A stretch of DNA of 64,000 nucleotides from Brevipalpus yothersi (lineage: Eukaryota > Arthropoda > Arachnida > Trombidiformes > Tenuipalpidae), in NCBI GenBank assembly GCA_003956705.1, contig QZCP01000079.1:249665-313664 (forward strand). Reading direction: 5' to 3'. The position numbers and the translations under genes were made by a program. Below the pieces are notes generated by a model. It searched no databases. It was not told where the DNA came from and worked only from the letters and a program-made list of their open reading frames with translations. Positions 47,199-58,773 of this stretch are shown piece after piece. Position 1 is the stretch's first letter; each line of letters starts with the position of its first letter.

Positions 47199-47896
47199 GT
47201 ATCAGCCGTACGTAGTATTCTGAAATCACACAGCTTGACTGTTCGGCCAACATTGAACAAAAGTATACTAGAAAAAGAGAGTAGATAAGAATTCCATTAA
47301 GAGGGTAAGATAATAAGAGCAGATATCAAAATATCAAATTAATCAAATACTTTTGAGGTTTTAGATCTCGATGCATCATTGGTTTAGGTTTGAGCGAATG
47401 GAGATAGGCTAGTCCACAGGCAGTTTGAAGAGACCAAATAATCACATCAGATAGAGAGCATTAAAAGAGTATTAGTAATCAGTAAGTTCATGTAAAATTC
47501 GTGACAGAGATCCAATCTCCGAGAGTTCCATGACCAGGGATTTTTTTTCATCTTTCTTCACAATTCCAAAAAATTTGATAATATTCGAATGATTCAGAAT
47601 AGCCAAGTGCCTAATTTCGTCATCTTTCTCATTTTCGTGTGGTTTCTTAATAGCGACGAGCCTGTCCTTCCATACAGCACGATAAACAGTACCATAGCTA
47701 CCACATCCACAATACTAAATTTATATCAATAAATATTATCGTTCTTGAATAGTTAGATAGTTATACTATAATTTACTAGGCACAATGGTTCGAAAGGGAA
47801 TGATATCAGCACAATTATTCTCCCGCTTACCTCTATGTATTCTATTTCCAATGCTGAAATCTCGAACTTTCTTTCCAATGTATCGTTCGTAGCCAT
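47199..47896 (-). pseudogene. TAK1-like kinase unit 2 (decayed)
   Basis: Exon 1 (47896-47831) is intact, exon 2 (47714-47351) carries an 8-nt net gain with a stop-containing insertion, and exon 3 begins at 47,267 but has DFR for DFG and ends at a TAG after ~22 codons. The rest of the kinase is absent. Unit 5 shares the same truncation, so the two derive from one already broken copy. Confidence 0.8.
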
Positions 47897-48344
47897 CTTA
47901 TGTGGAATATGTGATTACTCTGCACTCTCTCGCGACGACTTGAATGTCAAAATTTAAGGAATGGCTAAAATGAGTAGAAAGGAGAACTTTAGTAAGGAGT
48001 CAACAAAGTTTTCTTTCAATAAATGAAATCATGTAAGTGCACCAAATTTTTTTCTAAATCCAGATGATCACACTCATATTAACATAAAAATTTGTCACCT
48101 TTAAAAACAAAGTCTGACAGAGGAAGCCCAGCAACTATCAGTTTTAGATTTCTGATTGAGTTAAGGAAGATGCTGCCTCTAAGAAAGTTAGGCATGTATC
48201 AAAAGTGTCTCATTGAGAATGCAAACCCAAATGCACACGGTGTGATCCTGTATCGGTGAGAGTATTTATCCGTAATCGTTAGAAAAGTTACTCAGTTTTT
48301 CCTCTTCCTGTGTTAGTCATAGATACAGAGCTACTTTTAGCAGA

Positions 48345-48520
48345 GCTACCATCAAAATACTGATTGCAGGATCTCGATTTACTGGCTGATCAAAAAATAT
48401 ACAGATGATTGGGACCAAACGGATCAAGCTGGAGGGGCAATTTTATTCTCAATGATAGCAAAAGAGATGCAAGTTATTGGCTGTCAACGATCTCAGCTTA
48501 CACAGTTGAATATACACAGC
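48345..48520 (+). pseudogene. Rab-like GTPase relic 2
   Basis: The best preserved relic: ATCAAAATACTGATTG, AAATATACAGATGATTGGG, ACCAAACGGATCAAG and AAAGAGATGCAAGT match the intact exon 2, but the P-loop GGCAAAAC has become GGCTGATC and the frame is broken. Confidence 0.75.
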
Positions 48521-48635
48521 AATTATTCATATAATTTTGAGTCTGTTCAGGGTAGGGATGTGAGCTGATCGATAAACTGATCAGAATCAATTCAAATGAA
48601 GAGGCCTGGCGTTGAAATGATAGAAATGAAAAAGA

Positions 48636-50235
48636 TTACTCCATCTCATTTCCAATTTCTTTCATTCCCCTCAATAAGAAAACCCCTAACAAGAACAACA
48701 AGACAAAATACAAGTAAAGATAGAGAAAGGAAAATAAAAATATAATATCGAGCACTGCTCCCATGAATGGACCATGAATGGAAGCGAGTACTTTCTCTAA
48801 ATATGTCATATGCCTTTGTCCATGTGCAAGTCTTGCAAGGTATAAATTATAATTTATACATTTTTTGGCTATATGCCTTATCCATCTCACAGCTGGATTA
48901 GTCAGAAAGGGCAGGGGATCATCATGATTGCTGGATTGAAAGGCCATCAAATCGGAGATGTAAGGGTTTCCAAACTTTTTGTAGGAGCAGTAATCAATTT
49001 CCGAAATAATTGGAGAAACGAGAGCCTACCATGAAAAAAAAGAGTTCATGAATCGTTTTCGATAAGGAATTTCTTCACAATAACTTAGATCGTGACTTAC
49101 CATTCGATGAAGATGTCTTGTTCTCAAATCAATTCCATCTTCCATTTTGCTTGTCTTAAATGGGTGAAAAAATGAATTTTCATTATTGGAATCGATGACC
49201 ACGTCAGTAAGATTCGAGATATTCAATGAAGTACATCTAAGCGGGTCGTTCTCATCGACAACGAGAACAAACAATTTTTCCATGATTTCTTGAACAGTTT
49301 CCATATCAGGTCTATCCTCTGGCTTATCAGTCCAACAGAATGCAATTAGTTCAGGGAAAATTGGATGGACTTCTTGGGGTAACTGTAATTTATGACCGTT
49401 ACAGACAGCGAAATAAACTTGATGAAATCCTTGATCAATGTAAGGCTTTTCTCGTGTAATCATTTCCCACAGTAAGACACCCCAACTATACATATCACAT
49501 TTTTCTGTATAATTTTCAGTCATGATAACTTCTGGTGCCATATAAGCAGGACTACCTCTTTCTGATGTGACCTGTGTATCAACCGTACGTAAGGTTCCGA
49601 AGTCACACAGCTTAACTGTTCTACCATCATCGAACAAAAGTATACTAGAAAGAGAAAAGATAAGAATTTCAGCTCATGAAGACTGTAATAAGAGCAGATA
49701 ACAGATCATTTCATCAATTACTTTTGAGGTTTCAGATCTCGATGCATCATTGGTCTGGGTTTGCGCGAATGAAGATAGGCTAGTCCACAGGCTGTTTGAA
49801 GGCCCCAATTAATCACATGGGATAGACAGTATTCAATATCGGTACGTTCATGTAAAATTCGTGATAGAGATCCAATCTTCGAGAATTCCATGACCAAGGA
49901 TTTTTTTTCATCTTTCTTCACAATTCCAAAAAATTTGATAATATTTGAATGATTCAAAACTGTTAAATGCCTTATTTCACCATCGTTCTCATTACGGTAT
50001 CTAGGTATTTTAACAGCAACAAGCCTATTTTTCCACACAACACGATAAACAGTACCATACGAGCCACTCCCGCAATCCTGTATCAAATAATGATATTGTT
50101 CTTCAATAGGCCTAATACATGATTCATCAGACAAAGAACAATGATATGATTAAAGTCATTCTCGCTTACCGCAATATATTCTATTTCTGATGCTGGGATC
50201 TCTAACTCTCTTTCTAATGCATCGTTCTTTGCCAT
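48636..50235 (-). CDS. TAK1-like kinase unit 3 with C-terminal membrane segment
   Basis: Exons 50235-50170, 50077-49722, 49644-49101 and 49025-48636 join in phase to give 451 residues. The kinase domain (about residues 23-260) has GSGSYGTV, VAVKIP, HRDLKPQN, CDFGTLRT and APEV, so it looks active. It resembles TAK1 (MAP3K7) and its fly relatives Takl1/2. The last exon starts like those of sister copies (ISDLMAFQ) but continues into a ~29-residue hydrophobic stretch (VLDIIFLFSFLYLYLYFVLL onward, residues ~411-440) and a short charged tail. A C-terminal membrane anchor would be unusual for a MAP3K. Exon 4 is out of keeping with unit A, whose last exon encodes a charged helical region. Confidence 0.82.
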
Positions 50236-51084
50236 GTCGTAGGAATATGATTTCTTGTACACTCCGTTCTGATGACTAGATTTTCACAGGTTAAACAAGC
50301 GAACAAAACTAGAAGAGAAATCAAACTGTAAATCATCCAAAATATTTAAAGACTCTAGATTAGAATATTTCTCATGCAAAGAAAACTTCTTTGATCCAAA
50401 TAAAAATTTAACCCCATCATAAGACGTAGTAACAAGGGGAGCCCAGCAACTATCAGCTACAGATTTCTTAGTTTCTTATCCGACAAGTAAAGAGGGCCCG
50501 TCATTTGACGGGCCATTTAGATCAGAGTGAATTTGGAATGTATTCAAACTGAGACGCTCACAGCTCGCTTCACTACATACTGGCCAGCATGAAGGGCTAA
50601 TTCTTTTTAGGCCTCTGGCGTTGGAAGAAAATGTAAGAGAAAGAGAAAGAAAGAGCAAAAGAAAGAGGCAGAGAAAGAGAACTCGCTACGCTCAATTGAC
50701 TTTTTATCGGTTTGCTGCGTTATGATGGATAGATAGATGAGGCAACAGTAGCAACACTCTGTGGAAGAAACTTTCTCTAAGAGTGTTCATTAAACAATCC
50801 AACATAGACAAACAGTAGCTGCGAAAAAGTTCGAACTCCTTCCCTTACATAGCTCTATTATAGACATATCATCATACACCTCTAGCCTCAATATAGTCTA
50901 GTGTTTGAGCTGTCTATATTGCCTATTAATATTCTACTAAGAAAGTTATTGAGCTAAGTGATGTTCAAAGCGAAATGAAAAAGTGGTCCTGTTGAAGAAA
51001 TTTTTTTATGATCTAAAATTGATGCTGAATGCTTATTTAGTTTCTCTTTTTTGAGGACTTCTCTGAAATAGGATCAAAATGGAG
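50236..51084. other. Spacer upstream of kinase unit 3
   Basis: The first ~250 bp are a 5' flank repeated upstream of units A, 4 and 8. A perfect inverted repeat (GGCCCGTCA TT TGACGGGCC) lies at 50,495-50,514, followed by GA-rich DNA with CTCGCTACGCTC near 50,682. Confidence 0.55.
50495..50514. repeat. Perfect 9-bp inverted repeat
   Basis: GGCCCGTCA and TGACGGGCC separated by TT; strikingly GC-rich for this region. It could be the end of a small non-autonomous element; no target-site duplication was identified. Confidence 0.5.
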
Positions 51085-51260
51085 TTTTTGGGCTCCAATT
51101 GGCTAGCGAATATAATTGAAGAATGTATACAAGGTGAGGATAATCAAGTGAATCAAATGAATCAAAATAGATTTGCTAGTTCGATTTTTATTCATTGATA
51201 ACAAAAGAAATGCAAATTAATGGGAACTAATCTTAGCTTACTCTATTAGACATCAGTGGC
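51085..51260 (+). pseudogene. Rab-like GTPase relic 3
   Basis: Weak match to GTPase exon 2 (TGATAACAAAAGAAATGCAAA, TTAATGGGAAC, AGACATCAGTGG) with the P-loop region scrambled. Confidence 0.55.
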
Positions 51261-51877
51261 GATGAATCATTTACGCAATTTTGAGGTAATTGAATCGAGT
51301 TTCTCCTTCATTTTCACAGTTATGGCAACACAGCTCTCTACCGATCATAACAAGACTTCATCTGATGGTGAACGGCTAGATATTTGTTAACAATGTTTTT
51401 GACTATGAATTTTAAATATAACAAAGAATATGAGTGATGATTGATTTGAGACATTTTTTCATACAATTTGTAAGTTATGATTGAAAGACCAGATAAACTA
51501 GAGAAAGGAAGTTTATCGCATGTTCCATTGTTTTGACTCAAGAAAACAGAAAAAAAGCAGACTGGTTGAAAATCTGAAATCATATCGAATAGGGAAATCA
51601 AGCTTTGAGGTAGGGAACGGAGAGATGAATTAATTCAAAGGGTACCAACGAGAAGGAACATTCCAACAAAAAATCGACTACCATTCGATTATCGAATGGA
51701 ACAAAATCTGATTCACGATTGTTAGAATTAGAAAATTCACAATCTATCATTACTTGTGAGTCGCTCAATATCAATCCCTTCCCTCTATTGAGCACTCAAT
51801 CGAGGAGTGCTTTAAAATGATCAATACAAGCATCGAGAGGATGATAGAAGAAAAGTAGACGATCTTTGCAAAAAGTC

Positions 51878-53200
51878 TCAGTTTTGGTCTCTCTCGGAAT
51901 AGACTCTCCGAGAGTGCCTCTCCCCGAGAAAGGGAATATTCCAAGCAGTACATGAAATAATTTTTACTTCTTTGGCTAAATGCAATAGCGTTCGGATCAA
52001 CCATCTTATATTCCGAAGAGTCAAAGAAGATAGGCTATTGGAACCACAATATCGGAATTGGAAAGCCAACAGATCAGAGATATGAGGGTTCGTGAAATAA
52101 TTGTTCGACCAATGATCAATAATCGAGATTATCGAATTAGAAAGAGCCTTTTATGGAGGAAATATGAGAGAAAAAGTTGATGGATTGTTTTCATCGACAA
52201 CAATAGCATATAATTCTTGCATGATCTCCTGAACCTCTCTTATACTAGGTCTTCCCTCCGGTTCATCATTCCAACAGGATGCCATCAATTCGGGCAAAAT
52301 CGGATGAACTTCCTCAGGTGGCTGTAATTTTAAGCCCTTCACACCAACTTGAAACATTATCTGGTAAGGTGTCAGACCTTGAAAAGGCTTTTCTCGTGTG
52401 ATCATTTCCCATAGTAATACACCCAAACTATATATATCACATTTTTCTGTATAACTTTCAGTTTTTATTACTTCTGGTGCCATATACGCAATGCTACCCC
52501 TTCCTTGTGTGACTTGAGTATCAACTGTACGTAGTGTTCCGAAGTCACAAAGCTTGATTGTTCTGCCACCATTGAACAAAAGTATACTAGAAATAGAAGG
52601 AAAAAGGAAAGAATTACCATTGTGCAAATTAGGTGAATTACAAGAATGTCTAATAAATGTGTCATTGATCAATTACTTTTGAGGTTTTAGATCCCGATAC
52701 ATCATTGGTCTCGGTTTATGTGAATGGAGATAGTCAAGTCCATTGGCAGTTTGAAGACACCAGTTGATTACATGAGAAAGTGAATACTTCACCTCAGGAC
52801 GCTTATGTAAGATTTCAAACATAGAGCCAATCTCAGAGAATTCCATGACCAACGAATGTTTCCGATCTTCCTTCAAAATTCCGAAAAATTCGATAATATT
52901 CGGATGATTTAGATTGATCAAATGTCTAATTTTATCTTCATCTCCCTCATTTTCGTATGGTTTCCTAATAGCGACAGGCCTGTCTTTCCATACAGCACGA
53001 TAAACAGTACCATAGCTACCACGTCCACAATACTGTGTAAATTAAGATTATCGGTTTTCAATGATTACACAATAATTTACAAAACACAATCGTTCGAAAG
53101 AAAATAATATCATCAAAACTTCTCGCCTGCTTACCTGTATATTTCCTATTTCTGATGCCGAGATCTTCAACACAGTTTCTGATTCATTGTTCATCGCCAT
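51878..53200 (-). pseudogene. TAK1-like kinase unit 4, truncated, Lys-to-Arg
   Basis: Exons 53200-53135, 53032-52677 and 52586-52151 are in phase and would encode about 286 residues. The ATP-binding lysine of VAIK is Arg (VAIRK) and HRD is YRD, so catalysis is doubtful. Exon 3 stops after VDENNPS because a deletion joins it to the end of the following intron; a TAA ends the frame at 52,151. Beyond it, 52,146-51,878 is an open exon-4-like sequence (NPHISDLLAFQF, like unit 3) that is no longer reachable without the deleted donor. It may be expressed as a pseudokinase or be dead. Confidence 0.7.
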
Positions 53201-53602
53201 GCCGTAGTGATATGTCCCGAGGTACAATCCGTTCTGATTAGTATATTTTCACAGATTAAACAAACGAACGAAACTAGAAGAGAAATCAGACTGCAAACTA
53301 TCCAAAAAATTTAGAGGCGAAGAAAACTTTCTTGATCCAAATAAAAATTCAACCCCATCATAAGACGCAGTAACAAGGGGAGCCAAGCAACTATCATCCA
53401 GATTTCTTATTCGGTGAGATAACAGTAGCAACGCTCCATGGAAGAAACTTTCTTTATTTTGAACAGTCTCACTCAGACAAAGCAAATAGTAGCTATGGAA
53501 AAGCTTGACTTCGGTTTTTTCTGAGACATACTCGATCGATTTGATCTCTGAAGCTTTGCTTATCAATTAATCTATCAACACATGTGAGAAAGTTATTCAA
53601 TT

Positions 53603-53870
53603 GATGGATGTTCCAACTGAAATGATGGTGTAATCTTTCATCGTTGGGAATGTTTATTATGGCCAACATAATAATAATAATAATGGACTCAGAAATTTGC
53701 TGAAAAAAGGTTGTTGGACTCTATTCTCTGACAATTTTTTGCCATCGGAAAATATACGAATGATTGAGACTAAATGAATCAAGATGGGTCCTCTAATTCC
53801 ATTTCCATCGAAAGCAAGAGAGATGCAAGTTAATGGGAAGAGACTCTAGACTTCACACAAATGCCTGTGT
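53603..53870 (+). pseudogene. Rab-like GTPase relic 4
   Basis: Retains remnants of exon 1 (TTGATGGATGTTCCAACTG) and exon 2 (GGTTGTTGGACTCTATTC, GAAAATATACGAATGATTG, GAGATGCAAGTTAATGG) but no open frame. Confidence 0.65.
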
Positions 53871-53996
53871 ACTATTTACGGAATTGCGAGGAAGTCGTGT
53901 TTCTCATTCATTTTCATTTTATGGTAACACAATTCTCTACCTATCACGAGACTTCACCTGTTACTTTCTGATCTTCTCATCTTTCTGATGTAATCT

Positions 53997-54510
53997 AGGT
54001 ATCAGCCATACGAAGTATTCTGGGATCACACAGCTTGACTGTTCGGCCAACATTGAACAAAAGTATACTAGAAAAAGAGAGTAGATAAGAATTCCATTAA
54101 GTGGGTAAGATAATAAGAGCAGATATCAAATTAATCAAAAACTTTTGAGGTTTTAGATCTCGATGCATCATTGGTCTAGGTTTGAGCGAATGGAGGTAGG
54201 CTAGTCCAGAGGCAGTTTGAAGAGACCAAATAATCACATGATATAGTGACCATTAATAGAGTATTAAAAATCGGTAAGTTCATGTAAAATTCGTGATAGA
54301 GATCCAATCTCCGAGTATTCCATGACCAGGGAACGTTTTTCATCTTTCTTCGCAATTCCAAAAATTTTATAATATTTGAATGATTCAAAACTGTTAAATG
54401 CCTTATTTCACCATCCTTCTCATTACGGTATCTAGGTATTTTAACAGCAACAAGCCTATTTTTATCGCCGGAATTTTGGACACTCTTTCCAATGTATTTT
54501 TTGCAGCCAT
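53997..54510 (-). pseudogene. TAK1-like kinase unit 5 (decayed)
   Basis: Exon 1 is fused to the middle of exon 2 by a deletion that removes the nucleotide loop. Exon 2 then loses frame after NIIKF, its donor is mutated, and exon 3 (54,069-53,997) is the same short stop-terminated remnant as in unit 2. Confidence 0.8.
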
Positions 54511-54766
54511 CCCATGCGAAATATGTGAATATCTGCACACTCCGTTCTGATGATAACTATCGGCAACTATCAATTCGAGATTTTCTAGTAAGTTGTGAGT
54601 GGAGATGCTAAGAGAAAAATGCAGAAAAATTTATTCAAATCACATTGAGAGATGCCAAATATGAGATATCAAAGAGAGAAGTCAAGAAAGATACAAAAAT
54701 GCAGAAGGATGTCAAGAAAATTTTGCGAATTGCACGGATGGAAATGCACTATCTGAGCGTATAACT

Positions 54767-57200
54767 TCAGAACATCGGATGCCAATACAGTGTGGGAGTG
54801 GATTCATTCAGCATCATCTGATCAATTCCAACTTGTAATTCGCTTGTCTCGCATGGATCAGAAACTGAATTTCCATTTCTGTAATTGGTAATCTTGTCAT
54901 TAAGATTTGGAATATTTAAAGATGTACATCTGGATGGATCGTTTTCACCGACAACGATAGCGAATAATTGTTTCATTATATCCTGAACAGTTGTCATATC
55001 AGGTCTATTCTCTGGCTTATCATTCCAACAGAAAGACATCAATACGGGGAAAATTGGGTGAACCCATTCAGGTGGCTGTAATCTTAAGCCCTTCTCACCA
55101 ACTTTGAACATTATCTGGTAAGGTTCCAGACTTTTGAAAGGCTTTTCTCGTGTAATCATTTCCCATAGTAATACACCCCAACTATATACATCACATTTTT
55201 CTGTATAGCTTCCAGTTTTCATTACTTCTGGTGCCATATACGCAATGCTACCCCTTCCTTGTGTGACTTGAGTATCAACTGTACGTAGTGTTCCGAAGTC
55301 ACAAAGCTTGATTGTTCTGCCACCATTGAACAAAAGTATACTAGAAATAGAAGGAAAAAGGAAAGAATTACCATTGTGAAAATTAGGTGAATTACAAGAA
55401 TGTCTTATGAATGTGTCATTGATTAATTACTTTTGGGGCTTCAAATCCCGATGCATCATCGGTCTTGGTTTGAACGAGTGGAGGTAATCAAGTCCATTGG
55501 CAGTTTGAAGACTCCAGTTGATTACATGAGAAAGTGAATACTTCACCTCAGGACGCTTATGTAAGATTTCAAACATAGAACCAATCTCAGAGAACTCCAT
55601 GACCAACGAATGTTTCCCATCTTCCTTCAAAATTCCGAAAAATTCGATAATATTCGGATGATTTAGATTGATCAAATGTCTAATTTCATCTTCATCTCCC
55701 TCATTTTCATGTGGTTCCTTAATAGCGACAAGCCTGTCTCTCCATACAGCACGATAAACAGTACCATAGCTACCACGTCCACAATACTGTGTAAATTAAG
55801 ATTATCCGTTTTCAATGATTATACACTAGTTTACAAAACACAACCATTCGAAAGAAAGAAGTGTCATCAAAACGTCTGGTCTGCTTACCTCTCTATTTCC
55901 TATTTCCGATGCCGGAATCTCCAACACGATTTCTGATTCATCGCCATGTCGTATGGAATGTCGGAAGAAACAATGATCAATGATCGAATTGAAGGAAGCC
56001 TAACACGAGGGAAAAAGAGTTCATGAGTAATTTTCTAAGAGAAAATTTCGTCCATAATTCTCATGACTCACCATTCGCCGGATATTTCTTGCCCTCAAAT
56101 GGATTGTACTTTGCTTCTGAGATCGGCTTGATCTGCAGGAGTCAGAAACTGAATTTTCATCATTGATTTTTCCACTAAGATTTGGAATACTTAAAGAAGT
56201 ACATCTGGAAGGATCTTTTTCATCGACAACGATAGTGAATAATTGCTGCATAATTTCCTGGACAGTTTTCATGTCTGGTCTTTTCTCAGACTCATCATCC
56301 CAAGAGGAAACCATTAGCTTGATAAAAATTTGATGTATCTCCTCAGGTGGCTTCAATCTTAGACCTTGTGCACCAACTTGAAGCAACACCTGATAAGGCC
56401 TCAGATCTCTGAAAGGCTTTTCTCGTGTAATCATTTCCCATAGTAATACACCCCAACTATATACATCACATTTTTCTGTATAGCTTCCAGTTTTCATTAC
56501 TTCTGGTGCCATATACGCAATGCTACCCCTTCCTTGTGTGACTTGAGTATCAACTGTACGTAGTGTTCCGAAGTCACACAGCTTAACTGTCATGCAATTA
56601 TTGAACAAAAGTATACTGAAAAGAGAGAGAATATGAAATCATATGAATCAAGATAATGCATGATAAGTGTGAGGTAAATTATTCACTTTTGAGGTTTGAG
56701 ATCACGATGCATCATTGGTATGGGTTTGAGCGAATGAAGGTGGGCTAGTCCACAGGCTGTTTGAAGACCCCAATTAATTACATGGGATATAGAATATTCA
56801 ATATCGGTAAGTTCATGTAAAATTTGTGATAGAGATCCAATCTCCGAGAATTCCATGACCAGAGATTTTTTTTCATCTTTCTTCACAATTCCAAAAAATT
56901 TGATAATATTTGAATGATTCAAAACTGTTAAATGCCTTATTTCACCATCTTTCTCATTACGGTATCTAGGTATTTTAACAGCAACAAGCCTATTTTTCCA
57001 TACAGCACGATAAACAGTCCCGTAAGAACCACTTCCACAATCCTGTGTCAATTAGAATTGTTGTTCTTCTGTTAAAACTCATCAAGCATAATCATGTAGA
57101 AAAATAATATGATCAAAATTATTCAGTCCCTTACCGCTATATATTCAATTTCCGATGCCGGAATCTCGAACACTCTTTCCAATGTATTTTTTGCAGCCAT
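54767..57200 (-). CDS. Double TAK1-like kinase (units 7 and 6 fused in frame)
   Basis: Six exons join in phase to give a predicted 668-residue protein with two kinase domains: 57200-57135, 57042-56687, 56615-56072, 55999-55889, 55786-55431 and 55340-54767. The fourth exon (111 nt) is a hybrid. Its first part matches the start of the usual last exon (ASFNSII.DHCFF) and its second part matches the usual first exon without its ATG (ESEIVLEIPASEIGN), ending in that exon's own donor. Domain 1 has VAVKIP, HRDLKPQN and CDFG. Domain 2 has VAIKEP, HRDLKPQN and CDFG. Exon 6 ends in a short tail (QMMLNESTPTLYWHPMF) made from displaced 3' sequence. Unit 6's own ATG is out of frame, so it can only be translated as part of this fusion. 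Confidence 0.75.
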
Positions 57201-57830
57201 TCCGTGCGAAATATGTAAATATCTGCACACTCCGTTCTGATGGCTCGATTGTAAAAACCAAAGAATGACCCAATGGGCAAGAAGAAGAATCACGGAGGGA
57301 ATTTCTGTCTTACTTAATCAAATCATACAAATGCCTTAAAATTGGGCATTTTTGAAACTGGAAAAATCTTTCTGTTCACAGTGCAACTTTTTACCGTCAA
57401 AACATAGTCTGACAGGAGAAACTCGGCAACTATCAGTTTGAGATTTTCTAGTGAGTTTATTAAGAACGAAGAAAGATGCTGTCTCTAAGAGAGTTTTATC
57501 AACAGTGTTCTATATAGAATGTAAACGGAAGTTGCTGGAAAGTTTGAAAATGACCCGCTAATTCGTGAAGGCTATCTAGCTTAACTCTTTCTCGAGACAC
57601 AAAAAAATTATTGAATTGGATATAATTTGATTTTAATTTGGATAGTAATAGTTTTAAATTTACTAGTTGTTGATGAGTTACTAATGAAACTATCCTGATG
57701 ATGGATGTCAAGAGTGAAATGTGAATGGATGGTGTGGTTGTTTATCGGTGAGAATGCTTACCCACGTTCATAAGCAATGTTTTTTGTCATTTCTTTACGT
57801 AATTTACGATTCAAGAGAGATTATGATCAT
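57201..57830. other. Spacer upstream of the double kinase
   Basis: Repeated 5'-flank sequence (also found upstream of unit 2 near 48.0-48.2 kb) with no supported gene. Confidence 0.5.
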
Positions 57831-58000
57831 GATTTTTGGCTCTCTATGTGTCGGCAAATCTTCGCAAATCTAGAGATATATCAAATATTAGGACCAAACC
57901 GATTAAGATAGGTCGCCGATTCCATTTTCATTGATTGATAATAAAAGAGATGCAAGTTGATGGAAAAAATTTCCTTAGTTAGACATCAATGATGGTGAAT
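57831..58000 (+). pseudogene. Rab-like GTPase relic 5
   Basis: Matches GTPase exon 2 (GTCGGCAAATCTTCG, AAAAGAGATGCAAGTTGATGG, TTAGACATCAATGATGGTGAA) with frame disruptions. Confidence 0.65.
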
Positions 58001-58149
58001 TATTTACACTGTTTCAAGATAGTCAAGTTACTCATCCATTTCTATTTAATGGCTCATTCACAAGCCCATTCGCTCATCTATCACGATGAATGTGTGATAT
58101 TTTTCTTGTCATCGAACATAGCCCTGATGAATTTTTTCTGTTTTTCTGT

Positions 58150-58350
58150 TTTTCTGTTTTTTTCAGTGCTCAAAATGATGATGATCATTGTTGAATTGTA
58201 ATAATTAATACTTTTGTAATATTTTTTATCATGAGCTTTCGTCATCACAACAATCCAACTCAAACGATCCGAAACCGAAGATATATATTCACAAACAAAG
58301 ATTTTAGTGAACATTTTTCCCTTATCTACAAGAGTTAATCCAATCTTGTT
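58150..58350. repeat. Highly conserved duplicated element
   Basis: About 200 bp nearly identical to 44,230-44,430, although the flanking sequence and the kinase exons of the same duplication are clearly more diverged. It lies downstream of kinase unit 8, as its partner lies downstream of unit A. Function unknown. Confidence 0.6.
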
Positions 58351-58773
58351 AACTTCCGTGTAAGCTCCCGGGCTGGAATGTATTGCACTAGCATGATATT
58401 GATCAGCTACATATCATGGGTGTCTGATTTATTACAAGCATGCCCTAATGCACTGATTCGGAATCTTTTTTTTCTGCCTCCAGACAGACGAATAATAGTT
58501 TATTTAGAGAATTTTCGTAAATTATCAGAATGATCGATAACTGGAGAAACTTTTTCAAAGAACTAATCTTGGTGAAGCTATAAGTTTAGCGAACAATCTA
58601 TCGCTATGGGTGCAGATGTTGAGAAAAAAATGCAAACTTTATTCAAATTACATAATGGACCGCTTGACTGAGATATCAAGAAAAGAACTTTTCAAAATGG
58701 CACTCTCTGAGCATGAATATTCAAAAAAACATTTGTTGATGATTTAGTATAAAGGTGAGTTCATTTGGGAATC

